A stretch of DNA of 51,609 nucleotides from Acetobacter oeni (GCF_011516825.1 NZ_WOTA01000025.1:1-51609); one strand, 5' to 3'. Counted from the first letter of the stretch, positions 35,420 through 44,551 are shown. A program made the numbers and translations. The notes: generated by a model from the sequence alone, not told the origin.

Positions 35420-36475
35420 ATGTTTTCATGTACTGGTTATGCCGCGATGGCGGCGGATGTGTCTCTGAAGCCGTTTGCGTTTGAGCGTCGGGACACGGGG
35501 CCGGAGGATGTCCGGATCGAAATTCTTTATTGTGGTGTCTGTCATTCCGATCTGCATCAGGCGCGCAACGAGTGGCAGAACACGATTTATCCCTGTATTC
35601 CGGGGCATGAAATTGTTGGTCGGGTTGCGGAGGTCGGGGCTTCGGTGACGCGGTTTCGCAAGGGCGAGCTGGTCGGGGTCGGGTGTCTGGTGGATTCCTG
35701 TCGAGAGTGTGCGAGCTGCAAAAAAGGCCTTGAGCAGTATTGCGAGGTCGGATTTGTCGGCACGTATAATGGCGAGGACCGGCAGGGGCGAGGGATTACG
35801 TTTGGCGGGTATTCGCGGGCGATTGTTGTCGATCAGGGCTTTGTTCTGAAGATTCCGGAGACGCTCGATCCGGCGGCTGCGGCGCCGTTGCTGTGCGCGG
35901 GGATTACGACGTGGTCGCCGCTGCGGCACTGGAAGGTCGGGCCGGGGCAGCGGGTTGGCATTGTCGGTCTGGGCGGGCTTGGTCATATGGGCGTGAAGTT
36001 TGCGAAGGCGCTCGGGGCGGAGGTGGTGCTGTTCACGACCTCGCAGAGCAAGGTTGCGGACGGGATCAGGCTGGGGGCGCATGAGGTTGTGCTGTCGAAA
36101 GATCCGGCGGCGATGGCGAAGGAGCGCGGGCGGTTTGATTTTATCCTTGATGCGGTCGCGGCTGATCATGACATCAATGCGTATCTGGATCTTCTGAAGC
36201 TGGACGGGACGCTGGTGCAGGTTGGTGCACCGGAGACGCCGTTGCCGGTTTCGGTGTTCAGTCTGCTGATGAAGCGGCGGAATTTCGCGGGGTCGCTTAT
36301 CGGGGGGATTCCGGAGACGCAGGAGATGCTGGATTTCTGCGGTGAGCACGGGATCACGTCGGATATCGAGATGATCCGGATGGAAGAGATCGAGGTGGCG
36401 TATGAGCGGATGCTGCGGTCAGATGTAAAGTATCGGTTTGTGATCGATATGGCGTCCATGCCTGCCGGCGCGTGA
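35420..36475 (+). CDS. Zinc-dependent alcohol dehydrogenase (YahK/cinnamyl-alcohol type)
   Basis: 351 residues. Catalytic zinc ligands Cys41 (YCGVCHSDLH), His63/Glu64 (PGHEIVG) and the Cys in LLCAGITTWSPL (about 154). Four structural zinc cysteines lie in CRECASCKKGLEQYC (94, 97, 100, 108). Rossmann motif GIVGLGGLGHMGVKFAKALGAEV. This is the NADP-dependent YahK/CAD group, which reduces aldehydes to alcohols. It begins MFSCTGYAAM, the customary N-terminus of the group. Co-transcribed with the aldo-keto reductase. Confidence 0.93.
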   Translation: MFSCTGYAAMAADVSLKPFAFERRDTGPEDVRIEILYCGVCHSDLHQARNEWQNTIYPCIPGHEIVGRVAEVGASVTRFRKGELVGVGCLVDSCRECASCKKGLEQYCEVGFVGTYNGEDRQGRGITFGGYSRAIVVDQGFVLKIPETLDPAAAAPLLCAGITTWSPLRHWKVGPGQRVGIVGLGGLGHMGVKFAKALGAEVVLFTTSQSKVADGIRLGAHEVVLSKDPAAMAKERGRFDFILDAVAADHDINAYLDLLKLDGTLVQVGAPETPLPVSVFSLLMKRRNFAGSLIGGIPETQEMLDFCGEHGITSDIEMIRMEEIEVAYERMLRSDVKYRFVIDMASMPAGA

Positions 36476-36492
36476 GGCCGGGATGAGAGTAG

Positions 36493-36600
36493 CGGGCTCT
36501 GCCCGGACCTGACAGGGAGCGCGGCTTCCTGCACCCTGGTGTGTTTCCTGTAAAACGGTTTGCAAAGGTCTTTGATTTTTGCGGGGTTTCAGGGCAGAGC
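36493..36600. repeat. Degenerate REP-like doublet before the ATL gene
   Basis: Unit A: CGGGC-TCT-GCCCG (36493-36505) and CAGGGAG/CTTCCTG (36513-36531). Unit B, inverted: GCAAAGGTC with a mutated partner GATTTTTGC (36561-36581), then CAGGGC-AGA-GCC. Same order and spacing as the doublet at 14090-14202 but with more mismatches, so it looks older. Confidence 0.65.
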
Positions 36601-37022
36601 CATTTCCTTGTCTGATTGCAGGTCGGGGATGTTCCCTGACTGTAAAAGAAGCTCTGACATCAGGGGAAGCTGCTATCCGTCCGCCGAAATCTTCTCGTCC
36701 GGGTGCCGACGTTACCGGGGCGATCTGTGCCGCCGTGGCCTGTATTCCTGCCGGGTGGGTGGCCACATACGTGCAGATTGCCGGCATGGCCGGGCTGCCC
36801 GGACGGTCGCGGCTTGTCGGCCATGTTCTCCGGCACCTCGATCCCGCTGTAAAAATTCCATGGCATCGCGTGGTCAATGCGAAGGGCGAGGTGTCTTACG
36901 CGGTATCGAGAAACGGGAGTGATGCTGTTCAGCGGACCCTGCTGGAGCAGGAAGGTGTGATCTTCGATGATCGGGGGCGCATTGATCTGAGCCGGTGGCG
37001 CTGGCCTGCTTCGCTGATGTAA
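36579..37022 (+). CDS. Alkyltransferase-like (ATL) DNA-repair protein
   Basis: Up to 147 residues, of which the last 100 match the O6-alkylguanine-DNA alkyltransferase C-terminal domain: IPAGWVATYVQIAGMAGLPGRSRLVGHVLR and the active-site region IPWHRVVNAKGEV. The catalytic PCHR is PWHR here, with Trp replacing the alkyl-accepting Cys, which defines ATL proteins. These bind O6-alkylguanine and hand it to nucleotide excision repair without removing the alkyl group. The start is uncertain: no ATG is in frame, and the only ordinary in-frame start ahead of the domain is a TTG at 36579 inside the repeat. Confidence 0.82.
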   Translation: MRGFRAEPFPCLIAGRGCSLTVKEALTSGEAAIRPPKSSRPGADVTGAICAAVACIPAGWVATYVQIAGMAGLPGRSRLVGHVLRHLDPAVKIPWHRVVNAKGEVSYAVSRNGSDAVQRTLLEQEGVIFDDRGRIDLSRWRWPASLM

Positions 37023-37071
37023 TCGGGGAAAAACGTGGTTTCCGGGCTGTCGGTCTGCCGGTAAACAAACC

Positions 37072-37119
37072 GGTTTCCAAAGGCCGTGGCCTTTGGTGGG
37101 TTTCAGGGCAAAGCCCTGA
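37072..37119 (+). repeat. REP-like repeat unit after the ATL gene
   Basis: CCAAAGGCC-GT-GGCCTTTGG (37077-37096) and TCAGGGC-AAA-GCCCTGA (37103-37119), both perfect stems. Single unit with the same order as unit B elsewhere; the first stem carries paired compensatory changes relative to 14159-14179. Confidence 0.75.
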
Positions 37120-37216
37120 GAAAAACAGCAACAGTTAAAAAGAACAGGGCTGGTAAAGCGATGCGGAGTTAACCTGCGGCGGACTTCTTTCAGACTCATG
37201 CGATCATGGACACGAC

Positions 37217-37819
37217 TCAGGGCTCTTTCGTTTCAGCTTTTCCGAAAATCTGTGTCAGGTGGGCTGCGTACTGCGCCAGGGTATGATCGATATCGGGGGA
37301 TTTGACGACGTCTGTGGCCTGAAAGGTTGGCAGGCGGGTCATGGCGAGAAATTCGTGAGCTTTGTGGAAGGGAAAGAAAACGGCGTCCTGGCCTTTGCCT
37401 TCGAAGAGTTGGGCGGGGTCGGTGAAGGCTTCCCCGGGGGCGTTCCAGGTGGCGGAGATCATGTAGCGTTTGCCATCAAGCAGCCCGCCGGAGCCGTATT
37501 TGCGTTCCGGGTGGGCGCGGCTGCGGCCGTCGCTGGCGTAAAGTTTTCCGTGGCCGGCGGTGAGGACTTCATCGAGGTATCTCTTGACGATCCAGGGCGT
37601 GCCCATCCACCAGGCGGGGAACTGGTAGATCAGGGCGTCGGCCCAGAGATAGTTTTCGACTTCGGTTTCCGGGGTGTAGCCGGCATCGATGGTGGTTTTG
37701 CGGATGGCGTAGCCGGCGGCGGCAAGCTGGTCGGCGGCGGCATCGTGCAGGGTTGCGTTCAGGCGGCCGTGGGAGTGGGCGAAGGCTTTGCCGCCGTTGA
37801 GGAGGAAAAGGTTTTTCAT
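37217..37819 (-). CDS. mdaB: NAD(P)H:quinone oxidoreductase / modulator of drug activity
   Basis: 200 residues from ATG 37819, with GAGGAC five bases ahead. Flavodoxin-fold marks: NLFLLNGGKAFAHSHGRLN for the FMN phosphate loop, ENYLWADALIYQFPAWWMGTPWIVKRYLDEVLTAGHG, and YMISATWNAPGEAF. The length matches MdaB (about 193). This FAD enzyme reduces quinones by two electrons and protects against oxidative stress. It is divergent from an OxyR-like LysR gene, its probable regulator. Confidence 0.9.
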   Translation of the reverse strand: MKNLFLLNGGKAFAHSHGRLNATLHDAAADQLAAAGYAIRKTTIDAGYTPETEVENYLWADALIYQFPAWWMGTPWIVKRYLDEVLTAGHGKLYASDGRSRAHPERKYGSGGLLDGKRYMISATWNAPGEAFTDPAQLFEGKGQDAVFFPFHKAHEFLAMTRLPTFQATDVVKSPDIDHTLAQYAAHLTQIFGKAETKEP

Positions 37820-38086
37820 GGTTGTCCTCGTGATGTTTCGGGGGAGCGTTTCGCGCAGTGTTACGTCGTTTGAGCAGAATGGCCAGACCTGCCGTGCGGG
37901 TAGTGTGGCGGGACCGGGCATGCGGGAGAGATTGTTCCGGTTTCGTCTGTCTTCTGAACTGTGTCGGGTGTGTTACACTGATGTTCCCTCCCCTGTCTTC
38001 GCGGGTACATGTCTGTGTCCGGGGCGGCCTGATGTGGCGGGGCGTTGCGGCAATGCAGGCGTATTCGGACGTTTTTAGGAAAACCG

Positions 38087-38992
38087 GTGTTTTTACGGCA
38101 ACTGACTTATCTGATCGCGCTCGATCAGTATCGGCATTTTTCCAGAGCGGCGGAGCATTGCGGCGTGTCGCAGCCGGCGCTTTCGGCGGCGATCCGGCAG
38201 CTTGAGCATGAGCTTGGGGTGACGATCGTGCGTCGGAACCGGCGGATGTTCGGGCTGACGCCTGAGGGGGAGCGGGTTCTGGCCTGGGCGCGGCAGACGG
38301 TGGCGGATCTGGACAGTCTGCGGCAGGAGGCGGCGTTTGCGCAGGATGTGGCGGGCGGGTCGATTTCGCTTGGCGTGATGCCGCCGGCGATTCAGGTCGT
38401 GCCGCTGTTGCTGGAGAGTTTACGGGCTGCGGTTCCGGCATTGCATGTTGAGGTCACGGTTTTTTCGAGCAGTGACATTCTGCGGGAGCTGCGGGAGCAT
38501 CGGATTCAGCTTGGGCTGATGTATCTCGATCAGGTGCCGGTAGACGGGGCGTTCGAGACGCGGGAGATGTATGCCGAGCAGCATGTTCTCGCGGCGGCGG
38601 GCGGGATAGTGCTGCCGGGGCGCGGGGCGTGCGACTGGGCGGCGGCGGCGTCTGTTCCGCTGTGTCTGCTGAGTCGCCCGATGCGGAGCAGGCAGATGGT
38701 GGATGCGTGTTTCCGGGAGGCCGGGGTGTCGCCTTCGGTGATGCTGGAGACGAATGCGCTGGAGCTGCTTCATTCGGAAGTGCTGTCGGGTCGGCTGGCG
38801 ACCATTCTGCCGGTGGCAGCGTTACCGGCGGGGGCGCCGGAGGGCGGACCGTTGCAGGTGCGGCGGCTCGATCCCTCCCCTGCTCCGGGGGTCGGGCTCG
38901 TGCGGGTGAAGCAGACGGTTGCGACGGCGCTGATGGTGCGGGCGTGGGAGATTGTGTCCGGGCTGTCGCTGGGCGAGGCGTTTCGGTTTTAG
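38087..38992 (+). CDS. LysR-family regulator divergent from mdaB
   Basis: About 301 residues from a GTG at 38087 preceded by AGGAAAACC; the frame has an earlier ATG at 38045 that would add 14 atypical residues. The HTH reads LRQLTYLIALDQYRHFSRAAEHCGVSQPALSAAIRQLEHELG. The effector domain has a GGSISLGVMP start. The divergent position makes mdaB the likely target, as for many LysR-quinone reductase pairs. Cysteines are present in the effector domain, but not in an OxyR-like arrangement I can confirm. Confidence 0.87.
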   Translation: MFLRQLTYLIALDQYRHFSRAAEHCGVSQPALSAAIRQLEHELGVTIVRRNRRMFGLTPEGERVLAWARQTVADLDSLRQEAAFAQDVAGGSISLGVMPPAIQVVPLLLESLRAAVPALHVEVTVFSSSDILRELREHRIQLGLMYLDQVPVDGAFETREMYAEQHVLAAAGGIVLPGRGACDWAAAASVPLCLLSRPMRSRQMVDACFREAGVSPSVMLETNALELLHSEVLSGRLATILPVAALPAGAPEGGPLQVRRLDPSPAPGVGLVRVKQTVATALMVRAWEIVSGLSLGEAFRF

Positions 38993-39067
38993 GGGGCCGG
39001 GGGCTGGAGTTGCGAACGGATCGCAAAAATGGCAGCGCAGCGGTGTCTGAAAGGATGGCTCTGACCT

Positions 39068-39574
39068 GTGACCAGTTCGATCACCGCTCTGACTACGCTT
39101 ATCACGCAGGAACGCCTGTCGATCATGCGGCTGGTTCAGCGTATTGTCGGCACCCGGGAGACAGCTGAGGATATTGCGCAGCTTCTGTTCGAGAAAGTTC
39201 AGAAGATTGATGAGGCGTCGGAGATCGCCAATCCGCGCGCCTGTCTTTTTCGTCTGGCATCCAATCTTGCGATCGATCATGCAAGGCAGGCGAAGAGACG
39301 TGAAATGCTCCATGCCGGGATTCGTGATATTTTGTGGACAGAGGATGCCGGGCTGTCACCCGATCAGCAGCTCAGCGATCGGGAAGAGCTGAAACGGGTT
39401 AAGGACATGATTGCCGATCTTCCCGAACCGACGCGGACGATATTCTGTCTGAACCGGTTTTACGGGCTTTCCCAGACGGAGATTGCGCGACGTTATGGCC
39501 GGTCGCCCACGATTGTGAATCGTCATATTCAGCGCGCTCTGGAAATTCTTTCCCATGTGAGGGACAGACGCTGA
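39068..39574 (+). CDS. ECF sigma factor, FecI type, now without its partners
   Basis: 168 residues from a GTG at 39068. Region 2: VGTRETAEDIAQLLFEKV with ANPRACLFRLASNLAIDHARQAKRR. Region 4: LPEPTRTIFCLNRFYGLSQTEIARRYGRSPTIVNRHIQRALE. FecI-type sigmas are normally followed by fecR (an anti-sigma membrane signal transducer) and a TonB-dependent siderophore receptor. Here fecR is missing and the receptor is reduced to a fragment 120 bases downstream. The sigma gene itself looks intact, so it may be unregulated or controlled from elsewhere. Confidence 0.88.
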   Translation: MTSSITALTTLITQERLSIMRLVQRIVGTRETAEDIAQLLFEKVQKIDEASEIANPRACLFRLASNLAIDHARQAKRREMLHAGIRDILWTEDAGLSPDQQLSDREELKRVKDMIADLPEPTRTIFCLNRFYGLSQTEIARRYGRSPTIVNRHIQRALEILSHVRDRR

Positions 39575-39693
39575 CGCGGAAAAAAGAGTGTCCGGTTGCC
39601 TGCTGGTGTGGAAAAGCTTCTTCCGCCGGCGTCATTTTCCGGAGAGCAGGCGCGGAACAGAAACAAGCGTGAACACAGACCCGTCATCTTTTC

Positions 39694-40563
39694 GTGGGTG
39701 AACCCGGCTGGAACAATCATAAGGAGACAGGCGGCCTTTTCGAGTATCTGTTTTCACACTGGTTCAATTCTCACCTGACGTTTCAGCAGACATTCCGTTA
39801 TGAGGAATCGAAGGCGAATTTCAGCTATGCGACATCATTTCAGCCCCAGACCGGAACCGATGCTCACGGGAATACTTTCAAGCCGACAAAAGGCACGCAG
39901 TACGAAGCGGGTCTGAAATATAAACCGCGTGGTTTTGACGCGCTGTTTACGGCTTCGGCGTTTCATATCGACCAGACGAATGTTCTGACCCAGGACCCCG
40001 ATAATCCGGATTTCTCTATACAAAGCGGCAAAGTGACCTCGAAAGGGTTTGAGGTCTCGGCGCAGGCCAACGTGACAAAGGATCTTCGTTTTATCGCGTC
40101 TTATACATATGACGATGCGCGTTACAGCAGCAGCAACGACACGGCGATCCCGTATTATTACGATCCGACATCAGATTCCGTCGGTTATCACATGAGAGCA
40201 GGCACCGCGACTTCGTTGCAGGGAAAATATGTCAATGCCGTTCCCCGGAACATGACGTCGCTGTTCGTCAATTATGCGTTGCCGAGAGGGATGGTCAGGG
40301 GGCTTGAGTTCAATTTTGGCGTTCGTTACGTGGGCTGGACGTATGCGAATACGGCAAACTCCTTCAAGGTCCCGGCTTTCATCCTGTTCGATACAGGCAT
40401 GCGTTATGACTTCGGAGAAGCCACAGCCTTTCTGAAGGGTCTGGTCGGTCAGGTTACGATTTCCAATCTGACCAACAAATATTACATTACGTCCTGCGCA
40501 ACGACACAGTGTTATATCGGACAGGGGCGGCGTGTTTACGGTAATCTGAGTTATCGCTGGTAA
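39694..40563 (+). pseudogene. TonB-dependent siderophore receptor remnant
   Basis: About 289 codons resembling the C-terminal half of a ferric-siderophore outer-membrane receptor: SFQPQTGTDAHGNTFKPTKG, YEAGLKYKPRGFDALFTASAF, and the barrel end NLTNKYYITSCATTQC with a terminal YRW. Signal peptide, TonB box and plug domain are absent. The first 45 codons read like mid-barrel strands, and the jump from RYEESKANF to SYATSFQPQTG looks like an internal deletion junction. Full receptors are about 700-800 residues. No start codon with a ribosome binding site fits, so I treat it as a pseudogene left by deletion of fecR and most of the receptor. Confidence 0.82.
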
Positions 40564-40606
40564 TACCTGGTTATGATCATTCGAGAAAACCTTATGCCGG
40601 CAGGTA

Positions 40607-41446
40607 TCAGACCGGGAAAAGGAACTGACGCAGGCGGGTGTCTGCGTGTGGAGAAAAGGACAGTGAATGGCTGTCGATGCTGATGACCGGGGTCAGGGAC
40701 AGAGCGTTGACCAGCCAGGCGGCTGTCATTGAAGAGATATCTTCCGGTCTGACCGAGGTTTCCCGAAGCAGGCCGCTTTCGCAGAGACGCGACCGCGCGA
40801 TCCCGGGGAGCGGGCCGTCCTGCAATGGCGGAGTTAAGAAAGTGTCGTGCATCAGAAACAGGATATTGGCCGTTGTGCTCTCGGCGACGGCGCCTGTGGT
40901 GGCGAGCAGAAGGGCGTCGTCCAGCCCGGAGGCGGCGGCTTCCATGCGGGCCATGATGAATGGGAGACAGGCCAGGGATTTGACGCTGCTCAGAGGGGAT
41001 TTTTCGTCCTTTCGATAGCGGCTTGTGCCGAGCCTGACGGGAGTGGACGGCTTTTGGGCGGCGGGCGCTGTCCGGATGAGGATTGTCGGTCGGACAGGCG
41101 ATGTGGGAAGGACACCGCGCGGGCCGCAGCCGCGTGTGATGGTGAGGCGGAGTGAGCCATTTGTCAGGGCTGAGGCCTCAAGCAGATCGGTCATTGCCTG
41201 TTGCAGAAGGGAGAGGTCGGGAGGCGGAAGCATGAGGGTCCGGCACCCTTCCGCCAGTCGTGCCAGATGACGATCCGGATGGCAGACTTTTCCTGACGCC
41301 ACACGCATGGTTTCAAACAAACCGTCACCGAGCAGGAGACCGCGATCATCGGGGGCGATACGGGCTTTTTCGAGCGGGAGGATTGTGCCGTCGAGCCAGA
41401 CGGGATCTGTCACTGGGCTGATCTTTCCGGGTCTGCAGAGAGGCAT
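40607..41446 (-). CDS. pabC: Aminodeoxychorismate lyase (class IV aminotransferase fold)
   Basis: 279 residues. Fold-type IV PLP enzyme: DDRGLLLGDGLFETMRV near the start, SLRLTITRGCGPRG, the PLP lysine in SVKSLACLPFIMARMEA (about 155), and a GAVAESTTANILF strand. Fused class IV enzymes of this type either release pyruvate from aminodeoxychorismate to give p-aminobenzoate or transaminate branched-chain or D-amino acids. Position one base after the pabB stop (TGA-A-ATG) makes the folate function most likely. Confidence 0.85.
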   Translation of the reverse strand: MPLCRPGKISPVTDPVWLDGTILPLEKARIAPDDRGLLLGDGLFETMRVASGKVCHPDRHLARLAEGCRTLMLPPPDLSLLQQAMTDLLEASALTNGSLRLTITRGCGPRGVLPTSPVRPTILIRTAPAAQKPSTPVRLGTSRYRKDEKSPLSSVKSLACLPFIMARMEAAASGLDDALLLATTGAVAESTTANILFLMHDTFLTPPLQDGPLPGIARSRLCESGLLRETSVRPEDISSMTAAWLVNALSLTPVISIDSHSLSFSPHADTRLRQFLFPV

Positions 41447-41447
41447 T

Positions 41448-42725
41448 TCAGGAGAACGCCTTCAGGAGTGGCGTGGCTTTCAGCACCATTTCATCGTATT
41501 CCCGCGCGGGATCTGAGAGCCAGGTGATGCCGCCGCCCGCGCCGATCGAGAGACGGTCCTGATTCTCCCTGACGAGGCTGCGGATGATGACGGAACTGTC
41601 CATGGCGCCGTCATGACTGATGCGAAAAAGGCTGCCGCAGTAGGCGCCCCGGGCAGAGGTTTCGAGCTGGTCGATGACTTCCATGGCGCGTTTCTTGGGA
41701 GCGCCGGTCACGGAGCCGGGCGGCAGCGTGGCTTTGAGCAGATCGATGGCATCCAGTCCGGGGCGAAGGCGGCCTTCGACTTCCGAGACCAGGTGAAGAA
41801 GATGTGTGAACTGTTCCACTTTTGAAAGCTGCGGCACGGCGACGGAGCCGAGACGGGAGACGCGGCCTATGTCATGTCGCATCAAATCGGTGATCATCAG
41901 GTTTTCCGCCAGTTCTTTTTCATCGACGGAGAGAATTTCGGTATTTCTCCTTTTATCCGCTTCTGTTTTTCCGGCCGGAGCCGTTCCCTTGATCGGGCGG
42001 GTTTCGATGCGGCCTTCTGCCGACAGCGAGATAAAGCGTTCGACCGAGGCGCTGAGCAGGGACACGTCCGGTGTTTTCAGCCAGGCGCCGAATGGAGCGG
42101 GCGAGGTGGCGCGCAGGGCATGGTATGCGGCGCGTTCATTAAATCCGGCTGGCCGTTTCGCGAACCAGCGCATGGTCAGATTGGCCTGAAAGATATCGCC
42201 TGCTTCGATGAATTCAATGATTTTGCGAACGGATTTCATCCAGTCTTCCCGATCCTGGTCCGGGATGAAACAGAGCGGTGGATTCACTGGAAATCCGGAT
42301 CGCGGTGTGAAATCCGGAGGGGGATTCCCGGCCTTGCTGATCCAGCGGCATCGTTTTTCCCGTCGGTCGAAGGCAAGGACATCTGTGAAAGAGGCGGCCA
42401 GGAAGGATGGCGTTCCGGAAGGATGCCGGGATGAAAGATCGTTCTGTTTCAGACCGCTTTCATAAGAGGCGAGCCCGATCACGCCGCCGGAGAAAGGCAG
42501 GTCCGGTTCGCTGTCGGAGGCGACGGCGGTCTGCGCGATCTGCCGGAGGTGCTGCCAGGGATCGCCGATGACGGGATGATCGTTACGCAGGAGAGTATGG
42601 CCGCTGAGAGTGAGTGTTTCGGCCGGGGACAGGCAGAGGAAAGACCAGCGCGAGCGGGTGCTGACGATTTCGCCGCCGCTGTCGAGATATGCGGCCCAGG
42701 GGTGGGCTTCCATGAGAGGCAGCAC
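41448..42725 (-). CDS. pabB: Aminodeoxychorismate synthase component I
   Basis: 425 residues from a GTG at 42725. Chorismate-binding enzyme: IIEFIEAGDIFQANLTMRW, IETRPIKGTAPAG, NLMITDLMRHDIGRVS, LPPGSVTGAPKKRAMEVIDQLE and the closing GAGGGITWLSDPAREYDE. It joins ammonia to chorismate for p-aminobenzoate and folate synthesis, with glutaminase PabA supplied elsewhere. Translation probably begins earlier: codons upstream read TTTELPWRSPEA, which fits the family N-terminus, and AGGAG sits eight bases before an in-frame CTG at 42764. The following pabC gene overlaps the operon closely. Confidence 0.9.
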   Translation of the reverse strand: MLPLMEAHPWAAYLDSGGEIVSTRSRWSFLCLSPAETLTLSGHTLLRNDHPVIGDPWQHLRQIAQTAVASDSEPDLPFSGGVIGLASYESGLKQNDLSSRHPSGTPSFLAASFTDVLAFDRREKRCRWISKAGNPPPDFTPRSGFPVNPPLCFIPDQDREDWMKSVRKIIEFIEAGDIFQANLTMRWFAKRPAGFNERAAYHALRATSPAPFGAWLKTPDVSLLSASVERFISLSAEGRIETRPIKGTAPAGKTEADKRRNTEILSVDEKELAENLMITDLMRHDIGRVSRLGSVAVPQLSKVEQFTHLLHLVSEVEGRLRPGLDAIDLLKATLPPGSVTGAPKKRAMEVIDQLETSARGAYCGSLFRISHDGAMDSSVIIRSLVRENQDRLSIGAGGGITWLSDPAREYDEMVLKATPLLKAFS

Positions 42726-42764
42726 GGCTTCGGGTGAGCGCCACGGGAGTTCGGTGGTGGTCAG

Positions 42765-43096
42765 GGAGGTGTCTCCTGTTGCGGGATGTCGGAGCGGACG
42801 CTACGCGGCGGCACGGTCTGTCTGCGCCATTCTGAAGGAACTTTCAAAACCAGCGGATTTTCCGGCTCCTTTCGGAGACCGCCTGGGGAACCGGGGCCGT
42901 TTATCCACGTCTCCCTGTACGGGAAGGCATTCCTGACATTCGGGGACGGTGGTCGTGCTGTCACGGCATCCTCCCGCACTGCCGCCGGGAATCGGCTTTG
43001 CTGGATGCAATTTAATGTTGTTTTTCGACATACTACTTTACAGATGCTCGCCAGATACCGCTGATCTGAAGCCTGTCTCTCTGATCGGAGCATGAC
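42765..43096. other. Divergent gap between pabB and a secreted-protein gene
   Basis: About 330 bases; promoters for both directions are expected. Open frames of 76-181 codons cross it but overlap each other without ribosome binding sites. TTGTTTTTCGACATACTACTTT around 43017-43038 could be a promoter for the downstream gene, which is not certain. Confidence 0.35.
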
Positions 43097-44542
43097 ATGA
43101 CTGAACAAGATAATGCAGTTTCCTCTCCTGTTGAGATCGACGGCAGTTATACGCTGCCTTACGGGACAGTGCCGGATATTGACCTGTTTGCGCCAATCGA
43201 TCCTGACAATCCTGACGGGCCGTTTGTTCCGCTGGATGCCACCATCAATCTGCGGAATGCAACGCAGGCGGCTACGATTTCCGCGACTTTTCTGGGGATC
43301 GTGCATGTTGTCGGAGGCCTGGGGGGCAGCATTGATATAGGCGTGCCGGATACACGTGATGTCTGTTCGCTCGATCTCTCCGAAGCTGGCGGATCGTGGC
43401 AGGTGTCGGTGCGCCAGGCCTCGGCCGGCGACATTACATTGGGGCGTGGTGCGTCTTCCGTTGTGTTCGACGGTTATGGTGGAACCGTGACGGGCGCTTA
43501 TGGTTTCCAGACCGTGGACACCGGAAATGTCGGTGCTACCGTAGCGATTGGCGGGAGCGGCAATACGGTGCTGGTGGATCCATCGGCGTCTGTGGATATT
43601 ACGCTGCCCGGTTCATTCAATACTGTCACGGAAAGTTCCGGTTCGTATGTTTCCGATTACACCAGCAGTATTGTTTGCGGTGCGTATGCGCAGCTTTCCG
43701 GCATAGGCAGCAGCACTGTCACGGCGGGCGACAAATCGACGTTTTCCGGCACGTTTTCCGGTGACACGATCACGGCGGGCGGGGAAAGCCACTTTGATAC
43801 CGTCAGTGGCTGCGATGTGACGACGCGGTTTAAATGTTCTTTTGTGACCGTCACCGACAGTTCGGTTCTGACGATTGAGCGGGATTGCCGGATCGGCACG
43901 CTGGGCGACGGGTCGGAAGTGACGACGGCGAATGATCTTGTCGTGGATCATCTGGACAGTTCCTCAGTTTATGGCGCGGGGCTGGTGACGGTGGACGGGT
44001 CTGTCTCCGGTCAGACGGGTGGCAGCCCGTATGGCGACATCGTCGCGGCGAAAATCATTGATCTGAGCTTTGGCGATACGGACGCCGATGCCTCGGTGTC
44101 GCTGAGTGCGGCCAGCCGGGGATCGGTCATTCAGGGTGGCTCCGGTGTTCAGACGGCACTGAATGATGGCGCGGCCGGGATGACGTTCATCAGCGCGGAC
44201 AGCAATACGGGCGGTCATTTCACGGCGGTTGGCAATGGTGACATCGACACGTTTCGTGCGGTCAGCAGCATGACGATGACGGGCGGGGCCGGGAAAGGCA
44301 ATCTGTTCGACATTGTGTCGGCTGTTCCGGCGCAGGATGTGATTACCGATTTCATGGCGAGCAGCGGCAACCGGCTGGAGTTATCCGGATTTGGGCTGAC
44401 GGATGCGGGGCTGCGGACTGTGATCGACCAGGCGACGACATCGGCCTCCGGCGTGAAGCTTCATCTGGGCAGTCAGACGACGGTCATGTTCAGCGGGATT
44501 TCGCTGGAGCAGTTGCAGCATGCCGCCATTACTCTGAGCTGA
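43097..44542 (+). CDS. Beta-helix-like repeat protein, possibly type I secreted
   Basis: 481 residues, no N-terminal signal peptide, very rich in Gly, Ser, Thr, Val and Asp and poor in Lys. Short strand-turn repeats run through the middle (SSTVTAGDKSTFSGTFSGD; TITAGGESHFDTVSG), typical of a right-handed beta-helix. The C-terminus has DVITDFMASSGNRLELSGFGL, the DxIxDF-type motif that precedes the uncleaved secretion signal in RTX and related type I exported proteins. No calcium-binding nonapeptide repeats were found and no transporter genes are adjacent. Role unknown; surface adhesin or matrix protein is a guess. Confidence 0.65.
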   Translation: MTEQDNAVSSPVEIDGSYTLPYGTVPDIDLFAPIDPDNPDGPFVPLDATINLRNATQAATISATFLGIVHVVGGLGGSIDIGVPDTRDVCSLDLSEAGGSWQVSVRQASAGDITLGRGASSVVFDGYGGTVTGAYGFQTVDTGNVGATVAIGGSGNTVLVDPSASVDITLPGSFNTVTESSGSYVSDYTSSIVCGAYAQLSGIGSSTVTAGDKSTFSGTFSGDTITAGGESHFDTVSGCDVTTRFKCSFVTVTDSSVLTIERDCRIGTLGDGSEVTTANDLVVDHLDSSSVYGAGLVTVDGSVSGQTGGSPYGDIVAAKIIDLSFGDTDADASVSLSAASRGSVIQGGSGVQTALNDGAAGMTFISADSNTGGHFTAVGNGDIDTFRAVSSMTMTGGAGKGNLFDIVSAVPAQDVITDFMASSGNRLELSGFGLTDAGLRTVIDQATTSASGVKLHLGSQTTVMFSGISLEQLQHAAITLS

Positions 44543-44551
44543 ATGACGGGC

